Shown here piece after piece: positions 46,229 to 59,002 of a DNA stretch of 64,000 nt. Each line of letters begins with the position of its first letter. Positions within the stretch are counted from its first letter, which is position 1. A model generated the notes under the pieces. It ran no database searches. It had not been told where the DNA came from and was given only the letters and a program-made list of their open reading frames with translations. This DNA comes from Hofstenia miamia. Taxonomy: Eukaryota > Xenacoelomorpha > Acoela. The stretch spans positions 804,129 to 868,128 of the forward strand of contig SCFE01000009.1 of assembly GCA_004352715.1 (NCBI GenBank). The letters are read 5' to 3'. The position numbers and the translations under genes are program-made.

Positions 46229-47389
46229 TAAGGCTGTGCAAGTACTCGAATTGTACTTGATACTCAGGTTTTAGCCAATTACTTGTACTCAACTTCAGAT
46301 TTTTGTTGATTTATTCAAGTAATTGAGTAATTAAAAGTTGCTTATTATAATGTAGCTGTTGATTAAAGAATGTGTTACATAATGACATAATGAGATGGCA
46401 AATTTCTTGCCAGCCAATAAAATTTGAGCATGCATTTTAATAAACGTGTGCATATGTTCAATCCACTGCTACCACAAGCTCTAATGATTGCCACATTGGT
46501 TACTAGATGGCTATATTTTCATAGGCCAATCATTTTAAGAATTCATTTCAGTTATTGCATGCAAAACCATTATGGCTGCTAGAACTCCTAGAAGTGCTGT
46601 CTGGAACTATTTTACAAAGAATGAAACAAACAAAAACAAGTGTAAATGCAACCAATGTGGATTAGAATTATCATGTTTCAGTGATGGTGTTGGACCCAAG
46701 GTTCAAGAATATTCTTTTGTCCAATGCCGAACTACTTTTTGTGAAATCCTACATTGAAAATCTTTTTGAAGACCAGCAAGACATTGTTGAAGTCAGCATA
46801 AGTAATTCACAGCAAGAAAGTGGAGATGCAGGTGTTTGGTCTTTTTTGAGCAGGCCAAACAAATACGTACTGATTCACTTGTTGTAGACATTCAAGCCTT
46901 CAACACTGAGTGGGTGGCTTATATTGGTGAATTGCCTATCAAACGTGATCAGTGTCCACTAGCATGGTGGAAGCAACACAGCAAAACTCTTCCACATCTT
47001 GCAAAGAAGGCGCAAGAATTTTTGGGAGTCCCTGGAACAGCTGTTCTCAGTGAAAGACATTGGTCAGACACTGGAAACATGGTCACATCTTGGTGTGAAT
47101 CAATGCATCCAGAAACTCTTAGAGAAATGATTTTTTTATGTAGTGTTTATAAAAAATAATTTTTTTGATTTCACATTTTTTATATAGTAGAGTAGTAACT
47201 GGGACAACAGGGTAGAGGTTCTGGTGTCCATGGCAAACATTAAAAAAAATTTTGGTTTGTTTTTTACATGTTATAAAACAGGGGAATTCTCAATTACTCA
47301 TACTCGAAATTACTTGATACTTGGGAATTTTGGCACAAAATTACACATACTCAACTCAGTCTTAAAATTCTGGTACTAGCACAGCCTTA
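46229..47389 (+). mobile_element. hAT transposon, internally deleted, with 8-bp target duplication
   Basis: 1161 bp with ends TAAGGCTGTGCAAGTAC and, reverse-complemented, TAAGGCTGTGCTAGTAC. Both sides carry the 8-bp repeat GCTGTTGG (46221-46228, 47390-47397). Subterminal ATTACTTG/TACTCAA repeats are present. It holds two transposase remnants, described separately. It sits inside the family 2 LTR. Confidence 0.95.
46572..47159 (+). pseudogene. hAT transposase remnant: BED finger fused to C-terminal dimerisation domain
   Basis: An ATG-started frame encodes a BED-type zinc finger (SAVWNYFTKNETNKNKCKC then NQCGLELSC). At about 46680 the sequence jumps to MVLDPRFKNILLSN in another frame, so most of the RNase H-like catalytic domain is gone. 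The C-terminal part continues after a stop and frameshift with PLAWWKQHSKTLPHLAKKAQ and SERHWSDTGN, the hAT dimerisation region, ending at 47159. It cannot catalyse transposition. The retained DNA-binding and dimerisation parts are typical of internal-deletion derivatives. Confidence 0.9.
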
Positions 47390-47748
47390 GCTGTTGGCAT
47401 ATGCAAATACGTGGTAATTACACATTATTAATATCTTATTACATGAGCTGAGATAACAAACATTGAACTAAATTTGTTTTATTGAGCTAGAAATTAAACT
47501 TGAGACACACAATTAGCACCTTGGATGGTAAGGATGGATTCTGATGATTTGGCTTCAGTGAGATGCCATGTAAATTGGTCACTAGCTGGAATGCCTTCTT
47601 GGAAATGGTATTGGTTCTTTTTTCTACAGTGAAATTGGCAAACTACCAATCTTCATTTGTTTTGTTAGAGTATGGGCCACTCTTGGCAATGGTAATTCTT
47701 CACAACCTTGTACCACTTGAGCTGCTAGACATGCCCTGCAATTCTACA

Positions 47749-47765
47749 TGGTGACCCTGACATGA
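47749..47765 (+). promoter_or_regulatory. Primer-binding site of family 2 element
   Basis: TGGTGACCCTGACATGA directly follows the LTR end. It differs clearly from the family 1 site, supporting two separate Gypsy lineages. Confidence 0.7.
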
Positions 47766-48150
47766 TACAGAACTGTTCTAGTGTTTTCTTATTATATTTG
47801 GTTTCTCTTTTCTACTGGGTGTGTGTCAGCTGGGATGGATTTCCCTTGACCAAGATCTACTTCACCACCCATCAATGTACAACTTTACCTCATATGTAAT
47901 TCTACATTTTCAATTCTGTGATCTGATGCTGTTACTGAGCCCTGATTCTATTCTTACCCATTCTTAGTGCTATTTTGGCATTGCCTCATTATTCTAGAAC
48001 TTGGAATGATTGTTGTACCTATGCCTTGCTACAATCTGTCAGTTGTTTTTATTTCTCCTACACAGTTGGATGTTTGTCCCACATTATTGGAATTGTTATT
48101 GGAACCTTTTCTCTTACTTTACCTTTACTTGTTTACTTATTCTTGTTCTT

Positions 48151-49127
48151 ATGGATATGGATTTGTCTATTTCTCATAATGGGACTCCCACTCAGGGTTT
48201 CCTTTGTGTGAGTGCTGGCAGCTTGGATGCTGTCCCTCACACTGTTGGATTTAATTCTATTGTTGCTTTACCTACTCCCACCCCCACCAAACATGTTTCT
48301 GCTATGTCTACACTCTCCAAAGTTTTTCTTCAAGAGATTCCCACTCCTGCTACCTTGTCAAACCCATTTCTTTTGTATATGCAACTGTTGCCTCCTCCCA
48401 AGCTACTGACAACCAAAGTTCAACAGCTTAGAGAAGCACTTTCCAAGCAGATTTCTCAGCGCCACTCCTGCAAAGCCCACTTTGATGCATTGTGAGTAGA
48501 GCTAAGACAACAAGCCACTACAGCTTGGCAACATGAGAGATGCTTGCTTGACTTGATTTCAGCCTTAGAGATGCAAATTCAGGAATCAACCCCATGTTCC
48601 CCACCAATCTTATCAGAGGAACCTGAGTATGTAACTCATGCTCTTTTGGACAAGGCTCTTGATGCTCTCTCTGAAAGATTTTCAATGATTATCTCACAGA
48701 CAATTTCTGTCAAAATGAATTATCAATTACTTGTTAGTCACTTTGAGGACCACTACAAAGCACCTCACATAAAACAGCAGTACAAGATGCTTTTATGCAA
48801 TCTCTCCTTCAAGAAGGGGACAATGTCAGGACCTATATCACTCAGGTCAATAGACTCTTTTGCCTCAGCAAGTTAACTCCAGAGTACTCGCAACATGATC
48901 TCTTTTCATATATTTGTTGGGGATTCCCTTCTAACATCAGGAGCCACCTCAAGCTTAAATGCAATCTGGAGGATGACTTAAATTCTATTATTAAGAAGGT
49001 GATCAGTATCATCTATATGCTACAGAACACAATGGGTATTGAGAAAGATGCTGGTAATCTAAAGACAGGTCAAACTGCCTCAAAGACACTAACCTCTTCA
49101 AGTTCTGCTACACTGCAGACAAATTAA
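48151..49127 (+). pseudogene. Gypsy family 2 gag, broken
   Basis: From ATG 48151 (MDMDLSISHNGTPTQGF), with an in-frame TGA at 48493 and a frameshift near 48795. The capsid-like part contains DNVRTYITQVNRLFCLS and YSQHDLFSYICWGFPSNIR, which align with NYIQQVERLVTLSS and YSKYDLFSHICKGMPDNIR of the intact gag at 37319. No zinc knuckle was recognised before the stop. The N-terminus is unrelated in sequence to the family 1 Gag. Confidence 0.75.
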
Positions 49128-49863
49128 ATAATCAATGACAATCAGCTCACATTCAGACTCAGAGTGGGCAGTCATTCATCTAATAGCAGACGGAAATGAT
49201 TTCCTCATTGACGAGCCATCAACTAAAGTGTGCACTCCCAACACCCCAGTTGAGTCTGTCATTCATTTAAATAAATGGAGCACTGCCTCCCAAAAACCAT
49301 GCACATGATGTCTTGGTGATAACCTTGTTATTACATACTAAGGTTATCCCCACAGATGTGAATGGATTGTTAATCAATGCTACTATCAATATGGGGCCTC
49401 TGCTTCCATAATAAGCAACATCTGTTGCAACAAGCTTTGCCTACAAAGAGAGGATTTGGTACCTTATACAGCTTGCTTGCTGGACACTTCAGGGAACACT
49501 ATTTTGCTGAAGGGTCAGATAAACAACCTCGAGTTACATATCCACCATAAATGCTTCCTAGTGGACCTTATTGTAGTTGACACCTGCAATTGGCCCTTGC
49601 CATATGACATCATTCTGGGAAATGACTTCCTCAAGAAGAATGTGTGTGTGATAGATTACAGAACTAACACAATCTCAATCCATGAAAGCAACCCTCAGGA
49701 GGAACTTACCACTGTTTGCAACCAAGAAATCTTATTAACTTTAACTGACAACATTGTTGTGGAGCCTTGGCACTGGCGACGAGTTGCCATCACTATGAAC
49801 TCTCCTTACAAGGGTGATGTCATGATTTCAGGACAAAGGGGAAGACGCCTTCATGGTCTCAAT

Positions 49864-51028
49864 TGTAACATCCTCCACCTGGCCTTATTTGCACCGTGTA
49901 TTATTGCTAGTAATCACTATTCAGTAAATTGCGGGTGAGGAGTTACTACACTAATGAATTGCCAAGCCTTTCCTCTTTACTTAACTAGCTAGGTTAATTG
50001 AGTACTAATCATCACTATTTAGGTGACAAAGCTGAGCAACGTTTCCTCTTTGAATCATTTGTGGGCTACTGCCCAAAGCCAATCTCCACATCACAGTTCC
50101 TCTCCTTCATGAACAATTGACTGAATCCACTGCACCATCTCAGCTCAACAAGGACTAATTATGTGTGCCCTACTTTAGCTCAGTGCGTGCACTCATGTCA
50201 AGTTGTAACTGACTTAAACTCAATATTTGTAGAGTGTTTGTTGTTTTGGTTTAATAAAGCAACTGGGCGTTGACACTAACTGCTTTTAGATAATATTAAG
50301 GTAGCCATTACTGTAAAATTATTGGCTTAGTAAATTAATTAATAGATAGCAGTTTCCTATACTTACATTTATAACAGTACATGTAAAGTCATTTATTCGG
50401 TCGATTATAGTCAAGTCTCCTACAATTAGTAATAGATATATATTCCTAATGTTCGACTATCCAGTTGTTTGGAGCAGCTATTATTTAATACATGTATAGA
50501 TCAATAGTCAGACTAAGCAAGAATCGAAAAACTCCTAACCATAACATAAGTGCGGTTTTGTGACTGGCACAAGGACCCTTCGAATCGATCCCGTGATGGA
50601 ATCCAGCCACTACTTGACACAACTTGCTTAGCTGAACATTTTATTAAATATCAAACCAGATAAATGAAGAATGAAAAATAATATAAACTCTGAAGAATTT
50701 ATTGTTCATCAAATTTCTCTTAAATTCTCAGCTATTTATTTAAAAATTGTAAAGTACCTGCTGATTTTGAATTTCAAATAAATCTTCTGCCAATATGGCT
50801 GTTCTTACGTAAGCATAATTTTGCTTGTTACAATTTGTGAAATAATACTTAATCTGCTACAGTGTTTCTCTTAAATTGCACAATATTGTAACTTGGTTGC
50901 ATCTTACAAAAATGAAATAAGATAATTAACTAAATTTTACAATCATATTTCTGATTATATTTAATCACTGTAATCATTTGACGTTAATCTTTCTTTTGCA
51001 GCTTATTCCTTTTTTGGGTGATGCTACA
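49864..51028 (-). mobile_element. Gypsy family 1-type solo LTR, minus, with CAAT target duplication
   Basis: 1165 bp; plus-strand ends TGTAACATCC and GATGCTACA, flanked by CAAT at 49860-49863 and 51029-51032. The pol frame resumes on the other side, so insertion happened after the family 2 element. Confidence 0.92.
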
Positions 51029-53244
51029 CAATCTCTCCCCAGACCTCTGTCATGTTTCTTGTGGCAAGACTTATGTTAATATGCTCAATAGTTCCACACG
51101 TCTGATCTAACTCAAGTCTGACTCAAACTCAAAGCAGCTGCCTGTTTACCTGTTATCATCACAATTCATGATCTGAGTGAACCCATTGATCCAGTCTGGA
51201 TCCCTGTTGTAAATGAGAAGACTCATGGGCACCTGAGTCCACAAGAATGTGATGCACTATCTGCTCTTTTGCACCAGCACCATGATGTATTTAATTATGG
51301 ATCTATTAATGTTGTTAAGGCTGTTGGCGAACAACATGCTATTGAAACCAAGAGTGATTGCCCCATTCAGTTGCCAGTTAAAAGGGTAACTGAGAATTTA
51401 TGAGCAGAATACAAACAAATCCTCAGCGATCTCATTGAGAGTGGGATCATTCAGAACAGCAACAGCTTGTATGTGGCACCTACAGTATTTATCCACCAAG
51501 GTGAGAAGTACCACCTCTGCATTGACTTTTGATCATTAAACAAGATTACCATCAAGGATGAGTATCCATTACCTCACATTGAGGATCTTCTATATGATTC
51601 CAGCAAGTACAATTTGTTCTCATGCTTAGATCTCTGTAAAGTGTATTGGCAGATACCTATGAAGCCTGCCAACATCCTGAAAACTGCTTTTATCATGCTG
51701 TATGGCCTTTTTGAGTGGAAATACATGGCCTTTGGGCTTTGTAAACACTCCAGCTACTTTCCAGTGTTACATTACACATGTACTATGGAATGGTGCCAAT
51801 GTTCTCAAACCAGGGATCACAGCATATATGGATAATATTCTTGTTGCTGGACTCACATTCTCTGATCACTTAGATAAGTTGGGTCATACTCTTAAGATCT
51901 TTTATGACTCCAGATTCTGGGTCAATGGAAATAAGTGTTCACTAATTTTGCCACGAGTTACCTTCTTGGGAAGGGTGATGCAAAAGACAATCTCAATCAC
52001 ATTGAGACTGCAAGCTCTCACAAGGATGTCCAACACTTGATGGGCTTTCTAAAGTATTATGGCTCATTCATTCCTGAACTAGCCAACCAAACTAAACACA
52101 TATCTAATATTGCTCTGAAAGAATACTGAGTTCTGTTGGACCTGGGCTGAACAAGAGGAGCTGGATTCCATGAAACAGGAACTAAGATGGATCCCAAGTT
52201 TGAATATGCCCAACTGCACTAAGGAATTTATAGTCAACTGTGACGTGAGCTCCATTGCCATCAGTGGTGTTCTAAGTCAGATGATCAATGTTCAGGAGAG
52301 CCCAGTGCAGTACTTTATCTGGATGCTCTGAAGTGCCAAGCTAAATTATGGGGCAACAAAATCCGAGATGCTAGCCCTTGTTGAGAGTCTGAAGAAGTTT
52401 TGATTCTTCATATTAGGTCGTCAGTTTGTTGTTCATACCAATAAGTCTGTGCTAGCATGGCTCAAGAAATTCTCTGGTGACAAATCAAACATTGTTGCCC
52501 AATGTTTAAAATATTTAAATGACTTCACCTTTACAATCACCCACCATCCAGGGGGATTACATCTCAATGCAGACTACTTTACCACACTTCCTAGTTACAA
52601 GAGAGATCTGTGGAAGCTGCCTGGGGAGAAGACTCCTTTCAGGTTTATCCCAGCATGTGACTACGAGCTCCTTCCTGACATTAATGCTGATCAGAATGGG
52701 AAAGCAATCCTCCCCATTATGGTGAAATAAGAGATATCAGAGAATGAAATTGCTGTCCATCAACTACACAACAAATTTTTGTCAGAAATTATCACAAAAA
52801 TTAGGAACCCAAATCAAACTATAAGTGATGTGGCAAAGAGACATTTCCAATGGTATCATTAGAAGATTACTGAAGCTGGGCTCTTGTATGCCCATAGCCA
52901 TAATAACTATCTGGTGATTCCTGAATACTTCAAGAGGGACCTTTTCCAGAAGATCCATGAACATGGTCATCTCAGGATCATACAGACAGGGAGAACTTTT
53001 AACACTTGCTATGTCACCATAGGGATACAAGCCACTGTCCAAGACGTCATCAATAAATGCAAAGCATGCTTGCTTCAGGGAGCCAGACATTTTCCAGAAC
53101 AGAGAGCAGAGCTCCATAGTTGGGTCACCAAAAGAATAAACAAAGTAGTCCACATGGACATAGAGAAATTGTTGAGGGACAAAGAGGGATTCCAGTATCT
53201 TCTGGTCTTGATATACCATTTTACAAAATATGTGAGACTCATTC

Positions 53245-54397
53245 TGTAGCATCATCCAAAAAGGCAACTAAAAGCTGAATAACGTCGAATGATTATCAAT
53301 TGAAATTAATTGTAAAAAATTTAGTTAATGAACTTTAGTTTATTTTTGTAAAATGCAACTAAGATTTAATATTGGTCAAAATAAGAAACTTGTTAGCCGA
53401 TCAAGAGGTAATTGACAAATTAAATTGAGCAAACTAACGCTTACGTATGAACAGCCATATTGGCAGACGAATCATTTGAATTTTAAAATCGGCAGGTACT
53501 TTTTGTAGAAATTTTATAAATAGCTTTGATTCAACCATAATTTTGATGAACAATAAATTCTTCGGAGTTTATTTAATTTTCATTTCTACTTTATCTGGTT
53601 TGATTATTTAATTAAATGTGCAGCTAGGCAAGTTGTGTTTAGTAGTGGCTGGAATCCATCACGGGATCGATTCTAGGGTCTTTGTGCCAGTCACGAAAGT
53701 GCACCTATGTTACGGTTAGGAGTTTTTCGATTCTTGCCTAGTCTGACTATCGATCAACACATGTAAGAAATAATCAATGCCTGAAACGACTGGATAGTCG
53801 ACACTTAGGGATATTTATATATTCTTAAATGTAGGAGACTCGACTATAATTGACTCGATAAATGACCTCACATGTAATACTATTAAATGTAGGTATAGGA
53901 AACTGCAAGTTTGTTATCTGTATAATTAAGCCGATAGTTTTACGGTAATGGCTATTTTAGTTATTTTATTACATGCAGTTAGTGTCAATGCCCGGTTGCT
54001 TTATTAAATAAAAACAACAAACACTTTACAACTCTGAGTTTAAGTCAGTTACAACTTTACTTGAGTGCACACACCGAGCTAACGTAAGGCATACATAATT
54101 AATCCCAGTTGAGCTGAGATGGTGATGTGGACTCAACCATCGTTGCAGAAGAGGAGGAGCTGTGTTGTGGAGATCGGCTTCGGGCAGGAGCCCATGGAAT
54201 AACTGAAGAGGAAACATCATACTGCCCAGTCACCTAAACAGTGATGGTTAATACTCAATTACTTAATTAACATAACTAGTTAATAAGAAAGAGAAGTTTG
54301 ATGGATCAACCAATGGGTAACACCTCACCCGCAGTTTACTAAGCATCCCTTAACAGTGATTAGACATGGCGTAACAAGCTAGGTGGAGGATGTTACA
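53245..54397 (+). mobile_element. Gypsy family 1 solo LTR with ATTC target duplication inside integrase
   Basis: 1153 bp, flanked by ATTC at 53241-53244 and 54398-54401. It is almost identical to the 5' LTR at 35946-37099, so it is the youngest-looking insertion in the window. It splits the integrase core of the family 2 element. Confidence 0.95.
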
Positions 54398-56185
54398 ATT
54401 CCATTCAACAACACTACTGCCAAAGTCATTGGAGAAAAGATCATAAAGGAATGGATTTTCAAACTCAGACCTATGGAACACTTGGTTTCCAACAGCAGTC
54501 CTCAATTTGAGGATAACCTGATGGCCACCCTCATGAAAGAACTAGAGATTGCACATGATTTTACCACATCATATCATCCTCAATCAAATGGTGTAATTGA
54601 GTGACTAAATCACACTGTCATTAAGTTGATTAGAGTAGCCTTAGCCTGTGCTGCTGGCCAAAATTGGAGATGTGTTATAGAGGCAGTGGAATACTTTTAC
54701 AACACCACCATTCAGTCTACCACCAAAGTGAGCCCTTTCAAGGCTATGTTTGGCCATGAGGAGAGTACACTACTATCTATCATGTTTCTGGATTACAATG
54801 AACCTACTTTGGAGAATTTTGTGAACCAGATGCTATAGGAATTCCAGGAAGTGCACCTCTCTTTCTGCCAGAATACCAACAAATCAGTTATTTGCCAGAA
54901 ACAAAAGTTTGATAAGAAATTGTATGGTGAACCACACAAGCAAGGAGATTCTGTCTTTGCATATTTTCCTCATCAGGTTACTGATGCCAATCAAGTATGA
55001 AAGCTTGCCACTAATTGGCATGACCTTTTACAATAACAAAAGTATTAGATCACCACCAGTACTTATTAAATAATGGTAAAGTTGCCCATTTTCAGTGACT
55101 TAGACAAACTATTAAGGATATACATAATGCAGTCATTGACAACAATAACAAGTTTTCTCTTGTCAATGATGGTGTAAATGAGATTGAATATTATGATAAC
55201 CTCACTGAATGTGAGGAAGACGACCTTACACAGGTCGAGTATGATAGTAACCTTTGTAGTAGTAGCAACACTATAGCTAATTGAATTTTGCCTAAATGAA
55301 AAGCTAGAAATCAGAGATATTTAGATCACTTAAATACCCAGGAATCAGACCTTAATCCTATATCTTTGTTTAGTAACCATGAAAAGATCAGAAAATCAAC
55401 AAAGAGCCAGACACCATGTGCAACTAAGGATGAACCCATGAGATGAGATGAATCAAGCAACATCATGAAAGCACATCATGAAAGCAAGAGTGCCCAGCAG
55501 AGGACTCCAGTAGAAGCAGCCACCACTACAAGGGGATTTCCTGTGACTACACTCAGAGACAACTCTCTGACCAGGAGCGCACCTCAGACAACTACCCATG
55601 AAGACAACTCTCTGTGCAGAACTCCAAGGAGCTTAGAGTGCCTTTTGCCTAACTGACTACCATAACCCATCCTGAGTTGACTTGAAACCCCCTCCTAGTC
55701 CTGGTCCTTCCTCCTGTGATTCAACTAGCATTAGATCCTTAAAAGCAGAGGAATGTAAAGCAAAGACATCTAAGGTTGGAGATGAGATTCTACATCCGTA
55801 ATTCATTGCTATTCAAAAGGCAGTTCATTTAGTTTGCAACCATCTATCAGAGGAAACCAGAAATAAGCTGAGATGGACTTTTAGCACCAGAGATCTAACT
55901 TTTTCCATCAACATTATTCCCTTTATCATTGATGCAGAGCATAGGCCCAAAGTTAATGCAATAATTTGCTATGACTCCAAGATGATAGCTGGCATGCTGC
56001 AACCCTATTGGTGAAGCACTGTTCACACTATTTTCAACATAGACTTCAACCTGTGCCACCTGTGCCAACTTTTAAATAGCAAGTAGAAAATCAAAAAATT
56101 TGAATGCATCAACATTGATCTTGTCAATCTGTTAATTGTTTACTTCTTCTGCATCAATGAGGTAACTCACCCAAAGATTATGGAA

Positions 56186-56905
56186 AAGATCACTGGTGGC
56201 ATTGGCAGCCACCAGTTCCCACCAGTGGGGAAGCAGTGGCANTGCTTGCAAGTAAAATATTATTCATTATTATACTCTCTTAGATCTAATAAACATATAA
56301 AATTCATTGTGAAGAGCTTTTTTGCAATTTTTGTTTGCAAAAATTATAAGATATATGTGGAGAATGACATTTCAAAATAATTTATTCACTATTATTCGTG
56401 GACCTTGAAATCAATGTCTACATGAGTACTTAAAATTGGCCAAAATATATTTTTAATTATTGGAAAAAAATAATGTTTAGAAATTGCAATTTCTTTGGAA
56501 ATTAAAAATTCAATCTAAATTGGGCATTTTTATATGCTTGTTGTTATTTTTTATAATAAAAAAATTCATTATATTTTACATTGTCAACTTAAAATCAATT
56601 TATTAATGGTAAGCTTCTAGCATTTCCTTCCACCCTTTGTTGGGTTTGTGTTAGTTTAAACTGCAATGTTTAAACTCTATGAATATAAAAGTTTGCTGTT
56701 GCTACATTTGAGATATTGCTCTTATGCTTAAATCATATTTTTGCCACCAGTTGCCCACCAATAAGCCACCAGTGGACCACTGATGAACCACCAGTTTACC
56801 GCTGGTTGTCCACTGGTGCATGGGTGGCCAAACCCCACCTGGTGGCCCACCATATCTTCCACTGGTGGACCACCAGCAGTCCACCAGTATTTGGCTATGT
56901 GGGTA
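56186..56905. mobile_element. CCACCAGTGG-rich repeat insertion in ORF3
   Basis: Both ends are dense in short complementary words (CACTGGTGG, CCACCAGT, CCACTGGTG), while the middle is plain AT-rich DNA. The right end, reverse-complemented, begins CCAAATACTGGTGGACTGC. Coding-like ORF3 sequence flanks it on both sides. This resembles a non-autonomous DNA element with palindromic subterminal repeats, but no target duplication was established. A single N interrupts it at 56242. Confidence 0.5.
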
Positions 56906-58573
56906 AGGTGAAGAAGATATTTTAGTATTGTTCTTAAAGGAGGAGTACCAAGATACCATCCCAGACAAAGTCAAGAGCTTACACTTCTGTATGGAAAACT
57001 TTACAGTCTTATGCAGCAGTTCCTAAAGGCCCATGAGTATGTATAACACTCACATCATCTTGGCCACAAAGATTATCTATACAGATCTGCTCATGTGCAA
57101 AAAGATCCCCATGCACCATCTTGTGGTCAACACTCAGTTAATCATCAATGCCTGTATTCAAGCTCAGTCTCTGGAGTTGATCAACATCAGCTCACCTGGC
57201 CTCTCTACCATATCAGATCTCCAAGTCAGCTTTGCATTTCACAAAGTGCAGCCATGCTGCAAGAAATCAACAAAGTGTGGACAAATCTAAAAGCAGATCA
57301 CAGCCTGGAAAAAGAGTGGCCTATAATCAACATTCACAGCCCAACTTCCCAGTACCATTGATCTGTTGAAAGAACCTTAGCCAAGCTATGTCTATCACAT
57401 GATACACAAGACTGCCAAAACTTTTCTGAAAGTTATTCTCTGAGAAATTTGCCCTGGCAATCCAATTGCATGGAGCTATGTGGGTTCTAGCCACCTTTCT
57501 TTCTGTTGATCCTTAAATTCAGTTGCCTCAGGATAAGCCCACTCAAGAGAAACTTGCAAAACAGTGTCCTTATGAAAACACCATTGGTCCTGCTGCCTGG
57601 AACGTGAAAAATTGGCTGCTCCACTTTTGTTTGTTGCCTGCTTCTCCAGGAAAGTCTAAAAAAGCTATGGAATGTTTACAGAAGTTTCACACTCACCTCA
57701 TTATTTCCAGTGGACCCCTCAGTCATCTTCCACCAAAAATGATCATGAACCATTTAGGAGTTGCTTTTTCAGACTTAAACATCTTTTCAGATAAGCTCAA
57801 GCAATATATGTGGGGAGCCACCACAGAGAATAAATTTCCTTCTCTCAACTCAGAATACATGCCCCTGTGCATCAGCCAGCTCATGCTCTGTGAGTATGGT
57901 TCTACAAAGCAATTCCTCAAGCTTGTTGGCCATTATGATGTCCAGTCATGCACAGAGATTTCTTTCAACCTGGAACGCCTTAACTACCCAGAGTGTGGAT
58001 ACAGCCACCTCATGAAAATACAGTGGCAAGCAACTAGGATGGTGAGATCATCCCTATCACTGTCTTGGGACAGATGATGAAGACAACAGAGCAATTCTAC
58101 CATGAGAAAGAGCTTTTATCCTCATCAGCTTTAGAAGTATTGCCAGTGACTAATGCCCTGGTGGCCCACCATATCTTCCACTGGTGGACCACCAGCAGTC
58201 CACCAGTATTTGGCTATGTGGGTAAGGTGAAGAAGATATTTTAGTATTGTTCTTAAAGGAGGAGTACCAAGATACCATCCCAGACAAAGTCAAGAGCTTA
58301 CACTTCTGTATGGAAAACTTTACAGTCTTATGCAGCAGTTCCTAAAGGCCCATGAGTATGTATAACACTCACATCATCTTGGCCACAAAGATTATCTATA
58401 CAGATCTGCTCATGTGCAAAAAGATCCCCATGCACCATCTTGTGGTCAACACTCAGTTAATCATCAATGCCTGTATTCAAGCTCAGTCTCTGGAGTTGAT
58501 CAACATCAGCTCACCTGGCCTCTCTACCATATCAGATCTCCAAGTCAGCTTTGCATTTCACAAAGTGCAGCCA
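56838..58573. repeat. 417-bp direct duplication ending at a single N
   Basis: 56838-57254 recurs at 58157-58573 (offset 1319) with no difference seen. The second copy ends at the N at 58574. The intervening 57255-58156 is single-copy ORF3 sequence. An assembly overlap is more likely than a real duplication. Confidence 0.8.
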
Positions 58574-58744
58574 NAGTGCACCACAGCCCACCTATGCCTA
58601 ATTACGCCTCAGATTGAAAACTTACAGAGCCATGGACTCCACAGCACTTTTTGGGAATCCATTTGGGAAGCCAAAATCAACTATCCTGTCACTATCAGAA
58701 CAGCCTCCCCCTGGAGCAAGTCAAGTTTTGCCCACTTGGATTGT

Positions 58745-59002
58745 TTCTCTGGTTGTTGATTTTGTCACATTCTCTTCCTCATTGGTTGGTGCATCATTTT
58801 CCTCTAGTTTCCTAATTTCAGTTAGTAAATTTAAGTCCCATATTTCAAGGTCATATATAGGTTTATCTCTTGCTGTCCTTCAGGGCAGCGCCTCTCTCCT
58901 ATGTCTTCATCTCTGATATCTGCTGTGAATTCATCCTTGAATTCTTCTTCAGGTAAGCTACCTAAATCACACATATCATATATAATTTCATTTCCATTAA
59001 TG
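58745..59002 (-). pseudogene. Gypsy pol C-terminal fragment, minus
   Basis: Minus-strand coding-like segments LPEEEFKDEFTADIRDED and YDLEIWDLNLLTEIRKLEE resemble in style the acidic tail after integrase at 55140-55260. It adjoins ORF3 copy 1 in the opposite orientation, so a rearrangement boundary lies near 58745. Confidence 0.4.

Larger units (their letters stand above)
45838..47748 (+). repeat. Gypsy family 2 5' LTR containing a hAT insertion
   Basis: Without the hAT element and one target copy it is about 742 bp and parallels 34507-35268, ending CAATTCTACA. The left end is blurred (TTAATTGCTCATTTAATT). A primer-binding site and gag follow. Confidence 0.75.
49320..55300 (+). pseudogene. 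Gypsy family 2 pol, decayed and interrupted by two solo LTRs
   Basis: Domain order is preserved. Protease (about 49370-49700) ends in YDIILGNDFLKKN, but the catalytic DTG region reads NMG next to a one-base loss. RT (51170-52040) contains YPLPHIEDLLYDSSKYN and LDLCKVYWQIPMKPAN; the catalytic motif reads YMDN instead of YxDD. RNase H (52130-52590) has EFIVNCDVSSIAISGVL. Integrase has a zinc-binding part near HEHGHLR and CKAC, and a core with VVHMDIEKLLRDKEG before the second solo LTR and LVSNSSPQFEDNLMATL after it. The integrase C-terminal tail reaches about 55300. In-frame stops occur near 51400, 51528, 52330, 52400, 52728 and 52860, plus a frameshift near 51740. Confidence 0.9.
55680..58760 (+). 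pseudogene. Gypsy ORF3 (copy 1), downstream of integrase
   Basis: Coding-like sequence continues after the pol C-terminus in the same orientation. Segments include LRWTFSTRDLTFSINIIPF (about 55868), VLFLKEEYQDTIPDKVKS (about 56926), AMLQEINKVWTNLKAD (about 57252), LNIFSDKLKQYMWGATTEN (about 57778) and STFWESIWEAKINYPVTI (about 58640). Four of these match the minus-strand copy at 43.8-45.6 kb. The longest undisturbed frame is 57523-58077. A CCACCAGTGG-rich repeat and an artefactual duplication interrupt it. It encodes a third protein of this Gypsy lineage; the function is unknown and no transmembrane segment was recognised. Confidence 0.55.
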
